Assembly (NCBI GenBank): GCA_003934925.1
Contig: JQIX01000003.1
Location: 1 to 54,370 of the forward strand
Reading direction: 5' to 3'
Source of the DNA: Epsilonproteobacteria bacterium (ex Lamellibrachia satsuma)
GTDB lineage: Bacteria > Campylobacterota > Campylobacteria > Campylobacterales > Sulfurovaceae
Length of the DNA stretch: 54,370 bases
The translations under genes were made by a program, and so were the position numbers. Below the pieces are notes generated by a model that saw only the letters and a list, made by a program, of their open reading frames with translations, ran no database searches and was not told where the DNA came from. Below, in pieces: positions 42,389 to 52,197 of the stretch (positions are counted from its first letter, which is position 1; the number at the start of each line of letters is the position of its first letter).

Positions 42389-42838
42389 TTACGCTTTAAT
42401 TCTGGTAAGTGCTTGGATTGTTGCTCTTACCAGGTTATTTGGGTTGTTGGAGCCGATAGACTTGCTGAGAACATCTTTAACTCCTGCAAGCTCAAGTACT
42501 GGTCTGGCAGCACCTCCGGCAATAACCCCTGTACCTTCACTCGCTGGTCTAAGCACGATTCTACTTGCGTTGAATTTGTGCTCGATGTCATGAGCGATAG
42601 TTGTACCTTTGATGTTTACTTTCACAAGGTTCTTGTGTGCATCATCAACCGCTTTTTTGATCGCATCAGGAACTTCTTTGGCCTTACCAAATCCATACCC
42701 AACTGTACCGTTCTTGTCACCGATAACTACAAGTGCAGTAAATCTAAATCTTCTACCACCCTTAACAACTTTCGTAACACGCCCGATATTTACGATTACT
42801 TCTTCAAATTCTTTTTCAATTTCTTGATTTTCCATCAT
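42389..42838 (-). CDS. rpsE: 30S ribosomal protein S5
   Basis: S5 has the double-stranded RNA-binding-like N-terminal domain ([21 protein letters not shown]) and a C-terminal domain with [18 protein letters not shown]. The 149 residues are slightly shorter than in E. coli. It is 6 bp after rplR. Confidence 0.97.
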   Translation of the reverse strand: MMENQEIEKEFEEVIVNIGRVTKVVKGGRRFRFTALVVIGDKNGTVGYGFGKAKEVPDAIKKAVDDAHKNLVKVNIKGTTIAHDIEHKFNASRIVLRPASEGTGVIAGGAARPVLELAGVKDVLSKSIGSNNPNNLVRATIQALTRIKA

Positions 42839-42844
42839 GCTTCC

Positions 42845-43201
42845 TTAAAACTTGATTCCGGCTTCTCTAAGTGCATCAGCAAATGACGCAACAACACCGT
42901 GGTAAAGGTAACCATTTCTGTCGAAAACAACAGTTTCAATGTTTTTAGAAGCAAGATTTTTAGCCATCTCAGCAGCTACTTTTTTTACATCTTCCTGGTT
43001 TACTTTAAGTCCAAGCTTTCTTCCATCTGCAGATGCAAGTGTTATACCGGCATTGTCATCGATCGCTTGTGCATAGAAATGCTTGTTTGACTTGTAAACT
43101 GTCAATCTTGGAAGCTCTGCAGTTCCGAAGATCTTACCTCTTACTCTAGCTTTTCTTTGAGCGCGAAGTTTATTTTTTCTTTTTTGAATACTTTTTAACA
43201 T
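42845..43201 (-). CDS. rplR: 50S ribosomal protein L18
   Basis: L18 binds 5S rRNA. The 118 residues show the basic N-terminus and [17 protein letters not shown], plus the C-terminal [23 protein letters not shown]. It follows rplF by 11 bp. Confidence 0.97.
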   Translation of the reverse strand: MLKSIQKRKNKLRAQRKARVRGKIFGTAELPRLTVYKSNKHFYAQAIDDNAGITLASADGRKLGLKVNQEDVKKVAAEMAKNLASKNIETVVFDRNGYLYHGVVASFADALREAGIKF

Positions 43202-43212
43202 CTATCCGCTCC

Positions 43213-43749
43213 TTACTTACCAGCTGCTTTACCAGCTTTTCTGATGATCACTTCATCTGTGTACTTCACACCTTTACCTTTATAAGGCTCTGGTGGTCTG
43301 AGTGCTCTGATCTCAGCAGCGGCCTGACCTACTGCCTGCTTGTCGCTACCATTGATAGTAATGATATTCTTATCTACTTTGATCTCAAGTCCCTCAGGGA
43401 TATCAAAGTTAATATCATGCGAGTGACCCAATTGAAGATTCAGTACTTTACCCTGAACAGCTGCTCTGTAACCAACACCGTTGATCTCTAAAGATTTTGT
43501 GAAACCTTTATCAAGTCCGATAATGATATTGTTAAAAAGTGCTCTGTATGTTCCCCAGAACGCTGCATCTTGTTTTTCATCACCTCTTCTTTCAAAAGTA
43601 ACTTCGTTTCCATCGATGTTGATACCAACTCTTCCGTGAGTTTCAAGTCTTTTTTCAAGATTGCCTTTTTTAGCCACGAGAGTCGTACCGTCGAGTGATA
43701 CTTCAATACCACTTGCAACAGTTACTGGTCTTTTTCCTATTCTTGACAT
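43213..43749 (-). CDS. rplF: 50S ribosomal protein L6
   Basis: L6 starts [15 protein letters not shown] and ends with the signature [20 protein letters not shown]. Its two repeated alpha/beta domains fill 178 residues. It is 9 bp after rpsH. Confidence 0.97.
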   Translation of the reverse strand: MSRIGKRPVTVASGIEVSLDGTTLVAKKGNLEKRLETHGRVGINIDGNEVTFERRGDEKQDAAFWGTYRALFNNIIIGLDKGFTKSLEINGVGYRAAVQGKVLNLQLGHSHDINFDIPEGLEIKVDKNIITINGSDKQAVGQAAAEIRALRPPEPYKGKGVKYTDEVIIRKAGKAAGK

Positions 43750-43758
43750 CTTGTCTCC

Positions 43759-44154
43759 TTACCAAATACTACAGATTACTTCGCCACCGATTCCACGCTT
43801 ATACGCTTCATCATTAGCAAGAACACCCTGGCTTGTTGAAACAACCAGAGTACCGTAACCGTTTTTAAATGTTCTAATATCATCTTTACCTTGGTGAACA
43901 CGTCTACCAGGTTTAGAGATCTTTTTAAGTTCATTGATAACGCTTTTTTCATTGTCGTCATATTTAAGAACCACTTTAATTGTTTTTTTGTTTCCGTCTT
44001 CTTTTACTTTGTAACTCTCAAGGTAACCTTTATCTACCAAAATAGATACAGTTGCTTCAATCGTGTTTGAGTGAAGAAGTGTCGTAACGTCTAGTTTTCT
44101 TTGCGCAGCATTTCTTATACGAGTAAGAGAGTCTGCAATTATATCTGTCATCAT
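43759..44154 (-). CDS. rpsH: 30S ribosomal protein S8
   Basis: S8 starts [16 protein letters not shown] and ends [22 protein letters not shown], the family's closing sequence. The 131 residues are normal. It binds 16S rRNA and, in E. coli, represses the spc operon. Confidence 0.97.
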   Translation of the reverse strand: MMTDIIADSLTRIRNAAQRKLDVTTLLHSNTIEATVSILVDKGYLESYKVKEDGNKKTIKVVLKYDDNEKSVINELKKISKPGRRVHQGKDDIRTFKNGYGTLVVSTSQGVLANDEAYKRGIGGEVICSIW

Positions 44155-44167
44155 CTTTTTCTTCTCC

Positions 44168-44353
44168 TTACCAGCTTGCTTTACGCATACCAGGAATTAG
44201 ACCTTCATTGGCCATTTTTCTTAAACACACACGACAAAGACCGAAATCTCTGTATACTGAATGAGGTCTACCGCAAATGTTACATCTTGTATATGCCTGC
44301 GTAGAGAATTTTGCTTTTCTCTTCTGCTTAGCTATCATTGATTTCTTAGCCAT
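44168..44353 (-). CDS. rpsZ: 30S ribosomal protein S14, zinc-binding type Z
   Basis: The 61-residue short form has two CxxC pairs ([10 protein letters not shown] and GLCRVCLRK) that bind zinc, and ends [11 protein letters not shown]. It overlaps rplE by one base. Confidence 0.96.
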   Translation of the reverse strand: MAKKSMIAKQKRKAKFSTQAYTRCNICGRPHSVYRDFGLCRVCLRKMANEGLIPGMRKASW

Positions 44354-44898
44354 TAGTTTCTCCCTTTAGCGAAAGGCATACCAAGCTTTTCTAAAAGCGT
44401 GAATGCTTGTTTGTCATCTTCAGTACTTGTTACGATTGTAATGTTCATACCATGTGTCTTGATGATGTTATCAAATTCAACTTCCGGAAACATCAATTGT
44501 TCTTGAAGACCGAAGTTATAGTTACCTCTACCGTCAAACCCTTTTCTTGGCGTACCTCTGAAGTCTTTTACTCTTGGAAGAGCAATAGATACGAGTTTGT
44601 CAAAGAAGTTATACATATTGTCGCCTCTAAGTGTCACTCTGATACCTGATGGGGCACCTTCTCTTGCTTTAAAACCTGCAACAGATTTCTTAGCGTTTAC
44701 AATGACCGCTTTTTGACCCGCAATAAGTGAGATAGTGTCAGCCATATTTGCTATAAGCTTACTATCTTTACCTTCTTCACCGGCACCAACAGAAATTACT
44801 ATTTTCTCAAGCTTCGGAGTCTGCATCGCATTTGCAACCCCGCACTCTTCTCTGAGCGCAGGAACGATGTCATTGTACTTTTGCTTCATTCTACTCAT
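44353..44898 (-). CDS. rplE: 50S ribosomal protein L5
   Basis: L5 binds 5S rRNA. The 181 residues include [34 protein letters not shown] and the terminal [10 protein letters not shown]. It is 4 bp after rplX. Confidence 0.97.
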   Translation of the reverse strand: MSRMKQKYNDIVPALREECGVANAMQTPKLEKIVISVGAGEEGKDSKLIANMADTISLIAGQKAVIVNAKKSVAGFKAREGAPSGIRVTLRGDNMYNFFDKLVSIALPRVKDFRGTPRKGFDGRGNYNFGLQEQLMFPEVEFDNIIKTHGMNITIVTSTEDDKQAFTLLEKLGMPFAKGRN

Positions 44899-44902
44899 AG
44901 GA

Positions 44903-45136
44903 TTAACCCTCTACTTTTTTTACGTTTGAGATATGGATAGGCATTTCAACATTGGCAAATCCACCCTCTTTATTCTGCTCGCTTGGCTTTACGGCTTTTT
45001 TAGCCATTTTACAACCTGCAACGATTACTGCTTCTTTTTTAGGAAGAACATGGAGAACTTCTCCAGTCTTACCTTTATCATCACCAGCGATGACCATAAC
45101 CTGGTCACCTTTTTTGATCTTGAACTTAGTTGCCAT
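44903..45136 (-). CDS. rplX: 50S ribosomal protein L24
   Basis: The start at 45136 is chosen because GGAGGT lies 6 bp upstream; an ATG at 45142 directly abuts that sequence and is less suitable. The 77-residue KOW-domain protein starts [20 protein letters not shown] and is shorter than E. coli L24 (104). It overlaps the rplN stop by one base. Confidence 0.95.
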   Translation of the reverse strand: MATKFKIKKGDQVMVIAGDDKGKTGEVLHVLPKKEAVIVAGCKMAKKAVKPSEQNKEGGFANVEMPIHISNVKKVEG

Positions 45137-45504
45137 TACCATACCTCCGGTGCAAGTGATACAATTTTCATGAATCCTGCATATCTTGTTTCACGACTTA
45201 CAGGGCCGAAGATACGTGTACCTATCGGCTCTTTTTTGTCATCGATGATTACCGCAGCGTTGTCGTCAAATCTGATAAGTGACCCATTTTCTCTCTGGAT
45301 CTCTTTCTTTGTTCTAACAACAACAGCTTTAACAACCTTACCTTTTTTTACTTTACCTGTTGGAAGTGCTTTTTTTACAGAAGCAACGATAACATCACCT
45401 ACAGATGCGTATCTTCTTTTAGACCCGCCAAGGACCTTGATACACATGATCTCTTTAGCACCAGAGTTGTCTGCTACATTCAATCTAGTAAATCCCTGGA
45501 TCAT
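45136..45504 (-). CDS. rplN: 50S ribosomal protein L14
   Basis: L14 starts [20 protein letters not shown] and ends [12 protein letters not shown]. The 122 residues are the standard size. It overlaps rpsQ by one base and is the first gene of the block L14-L24-L5-S14-S8-L6-L18-S5-L15. Confidence 0.97.
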   Translation of the reverse strand: MIQGFTRLNVADNSGAKEIMCIKVLGGSKRRYASVGDVIVASVKKALPTGKVKKGKVVKAVVVRTKKEIQRENGSLIRFDDNAAVIIDDKKEPIGTRIFGPVSRETRYAGFMKIVSLAPEVW

Positions 45505-45752
45505 TACACTTCTCCTCTCTTCACGATTTCAAGAAGTCTGAAACTCTTTGTTTTTGAAAGTGGTCTACATTCAACTGCAGTCACTGTATCTCCAACATTG
45601 ATGTCGTTCTTCTCATCATGAATAAGATATTTTTTAAATCTTTTTACTGTTTTGTGATATCTTGGGTGAAGTACTTTTCTCTCAACCAATAGGGTTGCAG
45701 TTTTGTCTCCGGCCTTTTTAATCACAGTACCTGTTATTTGTCTTTTTGGCAT
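45504..45752 (-). CDS. rpsQ: 30S ribosomal protein S17
   Basis: S17 is an OB-fold of 82 residues with [20 protein letters not shown] and [23 protein letters not shown]. It follows rpmC by 10 bp. Confidence 0.97.
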   Translation of the reverse strand: MPKRQITGTVIKKAGDKTATLLVERKVLHPRYHKTVKRFKKYLIHDEKNDINVGDTVTAVECRPLSKTKSFRLLEIVKRGEV

Positions 45753-45762
45753 AAATGACCCC

Positions 45763-45954
45763 TTACTTCGATCTAGCAGCAGTCAATGCTGTCTGGATTC
45801 TAGCGATATCTTTTTTCGCTACTCTCAACTCTGAAGTGTTTGTTAACTGCATAGTCTTCTGCTTTGCATTCAATGTAAACAATTCAAGTTTTTTCTCTTT
45901 AAGCATAGCAACTAGTTCTGCTTCGCTTTTATCTTTCAAATCAATATAATTCAT
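45763..45954 (-). CDS. rpmC: 50S ribosomal protein L29
   Basis: The 63-residue two-helix protein starts [18 protein letters not shown] and has the [13 protein letters not shown] core. L29 borders the exit tunnel and helps dock SRP. It overlaps the 3' end of rplP by 14 bp. Confidence 0.95.
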   Translation of the reverse strand: MNYIDLKDKSEAELVAMLKEKKLELFTLNAKQKTMQLTNTSELRVAKKDIARIQTALTAARSK

Positions 45955-46366
45955 GACTATCCTTTGCAGTGATGATTTTACACTTAAATGGCATTTTATG
46001 AATCGCTAGTGTGAGTGCCGCTCTTGCAAGCTCTTCTTCAACACCTGCCATTTCAAAGATAATTCTTCCCGGCTTGATATTCATAACCCATTTGTCAACA
46101 GCACCTTTACCTTTACCCATTCTTGTTTCAAGTGGCTTGGCTGTAAGTGGCTTATCAGGGAAAACTCTGATCCAGGTCTTACCTGTTCTGCTGATCTTTC
46201 TTGTCATAGTAATACGCGCTGCTTCGATCTGTCTTGAATCGATTCTTCCAGCTTCAGTCGCTTTGATCGCGATATCACCGAACTCAATCTTGTTACCTCT
46301 GAAAGACTTACCGCGATTACGGCCTTTTTGCTGCTTTCTCCATTTGGTTCTTTTAGGCATTAACAT
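45941..46366 (-). CDS. rplP: 50S ribosomal protein L16
   Basis: L16 starts [19 protein letters not shown]; the ATG at 46366 is 7 bp from GAGGTG, so the first of two close ATGs is chosen. It includes the [19 protein letters not shown] region and the loop [15 protein letters not shown] near the peptidyl-transferase centre. It follows rpsC by 2 bp. Confidence 0.96.
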   Translation of the reverse strand: MLMPKRTKWRKQQKGRNRGKSFRGNKIEFGDIAIKATEAGRIDSRQIEAARITMTRKISRTGKTWIRVFPDKPLTAKPLETRMGKGKGAVDKWVMNIKPGRIIFEMAGVEEELARAALTLAIHKMPFKCKIITAKDSHELY

Positions 46367-46368
46367 GA

Positions 46369-47067
46369 TTATTCACCTCTTTTTCTAGATGGACGTCTGC
46401 CACCTTTTTTCTCTTCTTTTGGTTCCGCCTGGATACCTTTTGCAAGAACTTCACCTTTGAAGATCCATACTTTGATACCGATGATCCCATAAGTAGTATG
46501 TGCTTCTGCAAAACCATAATCGATCTTTGCTCTAAGTGTATGAAGAGGAACTCTTCCCTCCAGGTACCACTCAGTTCTTGCCATCTCAGCACCACCGAGT
46601 CTACCAGCTACAGAGATCTTGATCCCTTTTGCACCTGATTTAAGCGCTCCCTGGATCACTTTTTTCATCGCTCTTCTAAATGCAACCCTTCTTTCAAGTT
46701 GTGTTGCAACGTTTTCAGCAGCAAGCTGAGCTGATGCTTGAGGACGTTTTTCTTCTTTAATGTTGATCGCTACATCTTTACCAAGCATTTTGGTAAGTGT
46801 TGCTTTGAGCTTCTCAATATCCGCACCTTTTTTACCGATGATGATACCAGGACGTGCAGTCACGATGTTAACTCTTAGTTTTTTCACTGTTCTTTCGATG
46901 ATAATGTTAGATACACCAGCATAGAAAAGTTCTTTTTTAAGGTACTTTCTGATTTTGTAATCTTCAGCGATAAAGTTTACTGCTCTACCTTTTGCCGGGA
47001 ACCATCTTGATTCCCAGTTTCTGTTGATTCCAAGTCTAAGACCTATAGGATTTACTTTTTGACCCAT
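46369..47067 (-). CDS. rpsC: 30S ribosomal protein S3
   Basis: S3 starts [20 protein letters not shown] and contains a KH domain ([16 protein letters not shown]). Its C-terminal domain has [20 protein letters not shown]. The 232 residues end in a basic tail. It follows rplV by 1 bp. Confidence 0.97.
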   Translation of the reverse strand: MGQKVNPIGLRLGINRNWESRWFPAKGRAVNFIAEDYKIRKYLKKELFYAGVSNIIIERTVKKLRVNIVTARPGIIIGKKGADIEKLKATLTKMLGKDVAINIKEEKRPQASAQLAAENVATQLERRVAFRRAMKKVIQGALKSGAKGIKISVAGRLGGAEMARTEWYLEGRVPLHTLRAKIDYGFAEAHTTYGIIGIKVWIFKGEVLAKGIQAEPKEEKKGGRRPSRKRGE

Positions 47068-47068
47068 A

Positions 47069-47407
47069 TTATGCGTCCTCCCCAGTTTTTTCAGCTACGC
47101 CAACTTCTACTAAAATGTGCGCTGTTGGTTTAATGATTCTAGAAGCTGTACCTCTAGCTCTTGGTCTCCATCTTTTCATTACGGCTGCTTTATCAACTCT
47201 ACAAGAAGTAATGACTACTTCTTCTGGTTCAAAGTCACCGTTAGCAACTGCTGATGCAATTACTTTAGAAACGATACCCGCTGCTTTGTTAGGCATAAAC
47301 TCTAACGCTGCAAGTGCAAGTTCAGCGTTCATCCCTTGAACTTCTCTAGCAATAAGTCTAGCTTTTGTAGGAGAAACTCTTACGAATTTTAATAATGCTT
47401 TACTCAT
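47069..47407 (-). CDS. rplV: 50S ribosomal protein L22
   Basis: L22 shows [18 protein letters not shown] and the tunnel loop [17 protein letters not shown], followed by HILVEVG. The 112 residues are normal. It is 1 bp after rpsS. Confidence 0.97.
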   Translation of the reverse strand: MSKALLKFVRVSPTKARLIAREVQGMNAELALAALEFMPNKAAGIVSKVIASAVANGDFEPEEVVITSCRVDKAAVMKRWRPRARGTASRIIKPTAHILVEVGVAEKTGEDA

Positions 47408-47408
47408 A

Positions 47409-47687
47409 TTAACCTACCTTCTTCTGAACAGAACCTTTATGGCCCTTAAATGTTCTAGTTGGTGCAAATTCACCCAATTTATAACCTACATGATTCTCAG
47501 TAATGAATACTGGTACAAATTGTCTACCGTTGTGTACATTAATTGTTAAACCAATGAACTCAGGGAAGATCACAGATCTTCTTGACCAAGTTTTAATTGG
47601 TTTTTTATCACCAGCTTCTTTTGCTGCCAAAACTTTTTTCATTAGGTGACCATCGATGAATGGACCTTTTTTTGTCGATCTTGCCAT
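47409..47687 (-). CDS. rpsS: 30S ribosomal protein S19
   Basis: S19 starts [18 protein letters not shown] and shows [20 protein letters not shown] and the terminal [12 protein letters not shown]. The 92 residues are normal. It is 11 bp after rplB. Confidence 0.97.
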   Translation of the reverse strand: MARSTKKGPFIDGHLMKKVLAAKEAGDKKPIKTWSRRSVIFPEFIGLTINVHNGRQFVPVFITENHVGYKLGEFAPTRTFKGHKGSVQKKVG

Positions 47688-47698
47688 ATCTTAGCCCC

Positions 47699-48526
47699 TT
47701 ACTTTTTTCTCTTAGAGATAATTAACTTATCACTAGCTTTTTTCTTACGAGTCTTGTAACCCTTAGTTGGCATACCCCAAGGAGATACCGGGTGACGACC
47801 TGAATTCGTTTTACCTTCACCACCACCATGAGGGTGATCGATAGGGTTCATCGCAGAACCACGTGTCTGTGGTCTGATACCAAGGTGTCTGCTTCTACCG
47901 GCTTTACCGATAACGATATTTGAAAAATCTTCGTTACCTACAGTACCGATCGTTGCTAAACACTCACCAAGAACATATCTCATTTCACCAGATGGAAGTC
48001 TGAGAGATACATATTTACCGTCTCTACCCATGATCTGAGCATAACCGCCCGCTGAACGTGCGATCTGACCACCATGACCCGGGTTTAGTTCAATATTGTG
48101 TACCAATGTACCTACAGGGATGTTTTTCAACTTCATTGCATTACCGGTTTTAATGTCAAGATCAGCTTCTGCTGACATGATCTTATCACCTACGTTAAGG
48201 CCTTTTGGTTGAAGTACATATCTTTTGTCACCGTCAACATAGTTCACAAGACAGATTCTACAGTTTCTGTACGGATCGTACTCAACTGTTGCTACAGTAC
48301 CTTCGATACCGAATTTGTTTCTTTTAAAATCAATGATTCTATAAAGTTTTTTAGCACCTGCTTCTCTGTGACGAGAAGTGATTCTACCGTTACTGTTTCT
48401 ACCTGCAGATCTTGGAAGATTCTTAAGTAGAGCTCTAACACTTGCTTTAGCAGTGATATCACCGCTGTCAAGGTTTGTCATATAACGACGTGAAGGTGTG
48501 GTTGGTTTATATGTTTTAATTGCCAT
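47699..48526 (-). CDS. rplB: 50S ribosomal protein L2
   Basis: L2 helps form the peptidyl-transferase region. The 275 residues start [18 protein letters not shown] and include the signature [12 protein letters not shown], with [19 protein letters not shown] at the end. It is 9 bp after rplW. Confidence 0.97.
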   Translation of the reverse strand: MAIKTYKPTTPSRRYMTNLDSGDITAKASVRALLKNLPRSAGRNSNGRITSRHREAGAKKLYRIIDFKRNKFGIEGTVATVEYDPYRNCRICLVNYVDGDKRYVLQPKGLNVGDKIMSAEADLDIKTGNAMKLKNIPVGTLVHNIELNPGHGGQIARSAGGYAQIMGRDGKYVSLRLPSGEMRYVLGECLATIGTVGNEDFSNIVIGKAGRSRHLGIRPQTRGSAMNPIDHPHGGGEGKTNSGRHPVSPWGMPTKGYKTRKKKASDKLIISKRKK

Positions 48527-48535
48527 CTTCTATCC

Positions 48536-48817
48536 TTATACCGCTAAGCTTTCGATTTTTGCATCTTCAGGAAGCTTGACATAGAATTTTTTCAAGTCAG
48601 GTCTTTTTCCTTCAATACCTTTAAATCTTTTCACTTTACCGTTCACTCTCATTGAGTTCACTCTAAGTGGATTGATCCCAAAGAACTCTTTAAAGACTTC
48701 TTTAAGACCGTTTTTAGTCATTCTTGGAGTTGTTTGAACTACGATGACACCCTCTTCCTGAAGAGCCAAACTCTTCTCTGTATACATAATTGATTTAATA
48801 TCTGTAATATCTGCCAT
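48536..48817 (-). CDS. rplW: 50S ribosomal protein L23
   Basis: L23 lies at the exit tunnel and binds trigger factor and SRP. The 93 residues include [17 protein letters not shown] and [18 protein letters not shown]. It follows rplD by 1 bp. Confidence 0.95.
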   Translation of the reverse strand: MADITDIKSIMYTEKSLALQEEGVIVVQTTPRMTKNGLKEVFKEFFGINPLRVNSMRVNGKVKRFKGIEGKRPDLKKFYVKLPEDAKIESLAV

Positions 48818-48818
48818 C

Positions 48819-49409
48819 TTAAGCCTCTTTAGTCAATTTATCAAATACTGCTTTTTCGATCACGATCGAGTGATATGCAGCTGCAAGGTAAGCGTTAAGC
48901 TCATTTGCTTCAACGAGGTATGCGTTCTGGAGATTTCTGAATGCTAAGAAAGTCTTATCATCGATCATCTCTTTTACTACAAGTACATCTCTTTGCTCAA
49001 GACCGTTCACGAATGCCAATGCATCTTTTGTTTTGCCAGACTCAACTGTGATATTGTCAACAACAAAAAGTTTTTCATTTGCCGCTTTTTCTGCTACTGC
49101 ATGCATAAGTGCAAGTTTCTTTTGCTTTTTGTTTACTTTCTGATCATAGTTCTTGTTCGTGCTTGGTCCGAATGCAACACCACCGCCAACAAAGATTGGA
49201 GATCTTAATGAACCTGCTCTCGCACGTCCGCCACCTTTTTGAGCCCATGGTTTCTTACCGCCACCGCTTACTGCAGATCTGTTCTTGGTCTGAGCAGTGT
49301 TTGCTCTAAGCCCAGACGCATATGCTTTACAGTAAAGGTAAAGGTTATGCGGGTGAACTTCCAAAAATGCTGCTGGAAGGTCTGTTGTTTTAATTACTGT
49401 TGTTTTCAT
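48819..49409 (-). CDS. rplD: 50S ribosomal protein L4
   Basis: L4 has the tunnel extension [20 protein letters not shown] and [17 protein letters not shown]. The 196 residues are normal. In E. coli L4 represses the S10 operon. It overlaps rplC by one base. Confidence 0.97.
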   Translation of the reverse strand: MKTTVIKTTDLPAAFLEVHPHNLYLYCKAYASGLRANTAQTKNRSAVSGGGKKPWAQKGGGRARAGSLRSPIFVGGGVAFGPSTNKNYDQKVNKKQKKLALMHAVAEKAANEKLFVVDNITVESGKTKDALAFVNGLEQRDVLVVKEMIDDKTFLAFRNLQNAYLVEANELNAYLAAAYHSIVIEKAVFDKLTKEA

Positions 49410-49990
49410 TATTTAACTATCCTTACCAATCCTCTAGCCCCATTATGACCAGGAATTGAACCTTTTAATACTAGGATGCCGTTTTCAGCATCAAATGACA
49501 CTACGTCATTCTTTACAGTTGTTTTTGTGTTACCGTATTGTCCAGGCATTTTTTTACCTTTTTGAACACGTCCAGGCCACTCGGCATTACCGATCGAACC
49601 GATTCTTCTACCGAATCTGTGTCCGTGTGAACCAGGTCCACCGCCAAATCCGTGACGCTTCATACCACCTTGGAAACCTCTACCCTTAGTGTTGAGTGAA
49701 GTTTTGACCACTGCTGCTTCAGCCAATGCTGCCGGGTTAAGATCACCCGCTTCAGTACCTTCAGCCACTTCGATCGTCATGAATTTGTTGAACTCTTTGG
49801 ATACGCCGAACTTAGTCTGCTGACCTTCGATGCTCTTATTGAGTTTTTTACTTGAGTTATATGCGACAAGTGCTTTCCCGTCTTCTTTCACTTCACAAAC
49901 TTTCGTTTCAACGACTTTAAGAAGTGTAACTGGAACACTTGGTACATCAACAGTTCTGCTCATACCAATTTTTTCTACAATAAATTCCAT
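49409..49990 (-). CDS. rplC: 50S ribosomal protein L3
   Basis: L3 starts [15 protein letters not shown], lacking the canonical MIGxKxGMT opening, but shows the family core [20 protein letters not shown] and [11 protein letters not shown]. The 193 residues are slightly shorter than in E. coli. It follows rpsJ by 9 bp. Confidence 0.96.
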   Translation of the reverse strand: MEFIVEKIGMSRTVDVPSVPVTLLKVVETKVCEVKEDGKALVAYNSSKKLNKSIEGQQTKFGVSKEFNKFMTIEVAEGTEAGDLNPAALAEAAVVKTSLNTKGRGFQGGMKRHGFGGGPGSHGHRFGRRIGSIGNAEWPGRVQKGKKMPGQYGNTKTTVKNDVVSFDAENGILVLKGSIPGHNGARGLVRIVK

Positions 49991-49999
49991 TCTCTACTC

Positions 50000-50311
50000 C
50001 TACTTGTCCATTGATCTGATTTCAACTTCGATCTCAGGTGCCAGATCCAACTTCATAAGTGAATCGATAGTATCTGAAGTAGCCGAAACGATGTCGATCA
50101 TTCTTCCGTGAATTCTGATCTCAAACTGCTCACGTGAATCTTTGTTTACGTGTGGCGATTTAAGAACCGTATAACGCTTAAGTTTAGTTGGCATTGGAAT
50201 AGGCCCTCTAATCTCTGCACCTGTACGTTTAACTGCATCAACGATAGCAGCAACTGATCTGTCTAGTACTCTGTGATCGTAAGCTTTAAGCTTTAATCTT
50301 ATTTTTTCCAT
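50000..50311 (-). CDS. rpsJ: 30S ribosomal protein S10
   Basis: S10 starts [20 protein letters not shown] and contains [26 protein letters not shown]-type sequence in the long loop. The 103 residues are normal. It is the first gene of the S10-spc run. Confidence 0.97.
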   Translation of the reverse strand: MEKIRLKLKAYDHRVLDRSVAAIVDAVKRTGAEIRGPIPMPTKLKRYTVLKSPHVNKDSREQFEIRIHGRMIDIVSATSDTIDSLMKLDLAPEIEVEIRSMDK

Positions 50312-50390
50312 ATTTTACCTTTAAAAGAACTCGTTAGTACGTGCCTAAAACACAGGGTTTGAACCCTCTAACATAAATTTAGGAACGCGA

Positions 50391-50396
50391 ATTATA
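50391..50396 (-). promoter_or_regulatory. -10 box of the S10 operon
   Basis: TATAAT on the minus strand initiates a leader of about 75 nt before rpsJ. The leader holds a perfect 6-bp hairpin AGGGTT-TG-AACCCT (50354-50367), a possible autoregulation or attenuation element. Confidence 0.65.
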
Positions 50397-50494
50397 TCCA
50401 AACTTTTTGAAAGGTGCAATACTATTTAGCCTAAAAACGCTACAATATGAAAAAATGTTTCCTTTTTATAAGGAAGAATATAAAGGTTACGGCT

Positions 50495-51580
50495 ATGGAT
50501 CTGCTTGAATATTATCAGGATCATCATCCCGTCATTGACAATTATGTCACAAGAAAATGTCAACTTCCGCCCAAAGGAAGCCTCAACCTCTTCGGGGTGC
50601 GCGGTGCCGGTAAGACCGCCATGGCTCTGGATCTGCTCGAAGAAGAGGAAGACGAGACTGCTCTCTACATTGACATGGAAGACCCGAACCTTGTTTTCCA
50701 TCCCCTTTCCGAACTGACCCTGCAGCAGTTCATAGACCGCACGGGCATTACCCTGCTTGTTCTGGACCACTATGAAGAGGGGGACTTCCCCTCTTTTCCC
50801 AAAGTAGAAAGGCTCATCGTTCTTTCGCGTATCAGACTGACAGATACTTCATTCACGCCGGTCGAACTTTTCCCTCTGGATTATGAAGAGTTCCTTGCAT
50901 TCGAAAGCAGTGTAGCACAGAGCAAAGGTTTTAACCATTTCCTGCGTTCAGGAACACTCCCTGGACTGGCACGCTCCCAAAAAAACAGTATACAGGCGAT
51001 GAAAACATTTTGGCAAAGCTCGTTTGATGTCAACGAACAGAAACTGCTCATCATCCTGGCACAGCACCACACCAAACATCTCAGCATTCATCAGGTCTAC
51101 AGTTTTGCCAAAGAGCAGTTCAAAGTCTCCAAAGACTGGCTCTACAGGACCATGAAACTTTTCACCCGGGAAAAACTCGTACTCTTCATCGATGACCGCT
51201 ACCAGAAATCAGGAAAGAAGATGCTGCTGTTCGATTTTGCCTTTGCCAAATACCTCACCATAGGCCAGCCTTTCATTATGCAATTTGACACTATGATAGC
51301 CCTCGCCCTTATGAAACACCACATTGATGTAGAGACACTGGGTATCCACGGCTATGTCACAAAAGAGAATGAACTGATCATTCCTGCCCCTTTTGAGAGC
51401 GAAGAGAGTCTCTGGGTAAAGTCACAGAACAAATTCTCGCTTTACAAAAAGTACGGTATCCGGAAAGTAACCATAGTCACCGTAGCCAATGCATATGAGT
51501 ATTCCATAGAAAAACTGCATTTTGAGGCACTCCCGTTCAATGAGTGGAGTGTTATCAGTGCTGAAGAAGAGGATGCGTAG
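50495..51580 (+). CDS. AAA+ ATPase of the archaeal-type/DUF234 group
   Basis: The 361-residue product has Walker A at NLFGVRGAGKTAMALDL and a Walker B-like LLVLDHYEE. A winged-helix segment follows (HQVYSFAKEQFKVSKDWLYRT). The C-terminal part ends with a nuclease-like strand pattern (ESLWVKSQNKFSLYKKYGIRKVTIVT). ATG 50495 is chosen because AAGG lies upstream; an earlier ATG at 50447 abuts a TACAAT -10 box (50441-50446) and would precede the transcript. The biological role of this ATPase group is poorly known. Confidence 0.7.
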   Translation: MDLLEYYQDHHPVIDNYVTRKCQLPPKGSLNLFGVRGAGKTAMALDLLEEEEDETALYIDMEDPNLVFHPLSELTLQQFIDRTGITLLVLDHYEEGDFPSFPKVERLIVLSRIRLTDTSFTPVELFPLDYEEFLAFESSVAQSKGFNHFLRSGTLPGLARSQKNSIQAMKTFWQSSFDVNEQKLLIILAQHHTKHLSIHQVYSFAKEQFKVSKDWLYRTMKLFTREKLVLFIDDRYQKSGKKMLLFDFAFAKYLTIGQPFIMQFDTMIALALMKHHIDVETLGIHGYVTKENELIIPAPFESEESLWVKSQNKFSLYKKYGIRKVTIVTVANAYEYSIEKLHFEALPFNEWSVISAEEEDA

Positions 51581-51581
51581 C

Positions 51582-51616
51582 GGTGATTGGTGATTGGTGA
51601 TTGGTGATTGGTGATT
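51582..51616. repeat. 7-bp tandem repeat (GGTGATT)5
   Basis: Five perfect copies of GGTGATT directly follow the ATPase stop codon. The core GTGATT is shared with the array at 28926-28965. Confidence 0.9.
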
Positions 51617-51687
51617 GTGAAAATGAATCATTTTTCCTTTCTTGGTCCTTAATTCACACTTTAATAGATTTTTTAATTCTATTTCGC

Positions 51688-51693
51688 TATAAT
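51688..51693 (+). promoter_or_regulatory. -10 box of the 4.5S RNA gene
   Basis: TATAAT lies 6 bp before the inferred 5' end of the SRP RNA. The upstream stretch is T-rich (AGATTTTTTAATTCT), typical of promoters in this phylum. Confidence 0.7.
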
Positions 51694-51699
51694 CCGCTT

Positions 51700-51805
51700 G
51701 CCTCTTTTCAGACCTGTGCAATGGTACTGAGGGACAACGGGTCAGGATGGGAACATAGCAGCCCACCTCTCTTTACTGTGTGCCGCAGTAATCTGGGAAG
51801 AGGTA
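51700..51805 (+). ncRNA. ffs: signal recognition particle 4.5S RNA
   Basis: The RNA of about 105 nt forms a long hairpin: the 5' CCTCTTTTCAGA pairs with the 3' TCTGGGAAGAGG. The apical domain IV is diagnostic: ACGGGTCAGGATGGGAAC followed by AGCAGCCC carries the GGTCAG and AGCAGCC asymmetric-loop strands that bind Ffh. It is the small bacterial type without an Alu domain. It lies 52 bp upstream of tRNA-Ser. Confidence 0.9.
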
Positions 51806-51857
51806 CTTCACAACTTTAACGTAAAACATCCACTCATGTTTTTAACATAAGTACTAT

Positions 51858-51945
51858 AGAGAGGTGGCCGAGTGGTCGAAGGCGCACGACTGGAACTCGT
51901 GTATGGGGCAACTCATCGAGGGTTCGAATCCCTTCCTCTCTGCCA
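51858..51945 (+). tRNA. tRNA-Ser (GGA)
   Basis: The class II cloverleaf has acceptor AGAGAGG/CCTCTCT, anticodon stem CACGA/TCGTG around CTGGAAC (anticodon GGA), a long variable arm (ATGGGGCAACTCAT) and T arm GGGTTCGAATCCC. CCA is encoded. It marks the start of an AT-rich accessory region. Confidence 0.95.
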
Positions 51946-52197
51946 GAAACCCCCCGCAAAACTCACCTATGCCCCTAAATAGCGTTACTTGATAGCTTCT
52001 TTAAGGTTTAGAATTTGCCCTTTAGTCACATCACAGTCACAAGCAGAAGAAAAAAGTCCATATAATTACACTAAATCAAACTTTTACTTGTTTAACATTA
52101 ATTATTACATTATCATTTAGATATTTTTATCAAGCACAAGTATATAGTAAGAATAAATCCAATAAACTAATTATATATTTATCTTGGGGAGAGATTC

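Noticed and set aside
51985-52065. Minus-strand frame ending DVTKGQILNLKEAIK after tRNA-Ser, possibly the tail of an old integrase
   Set aside because: It spans only 26 codons between stops with no start codon and no diagnostic residues; coincidence cannot be excluded.
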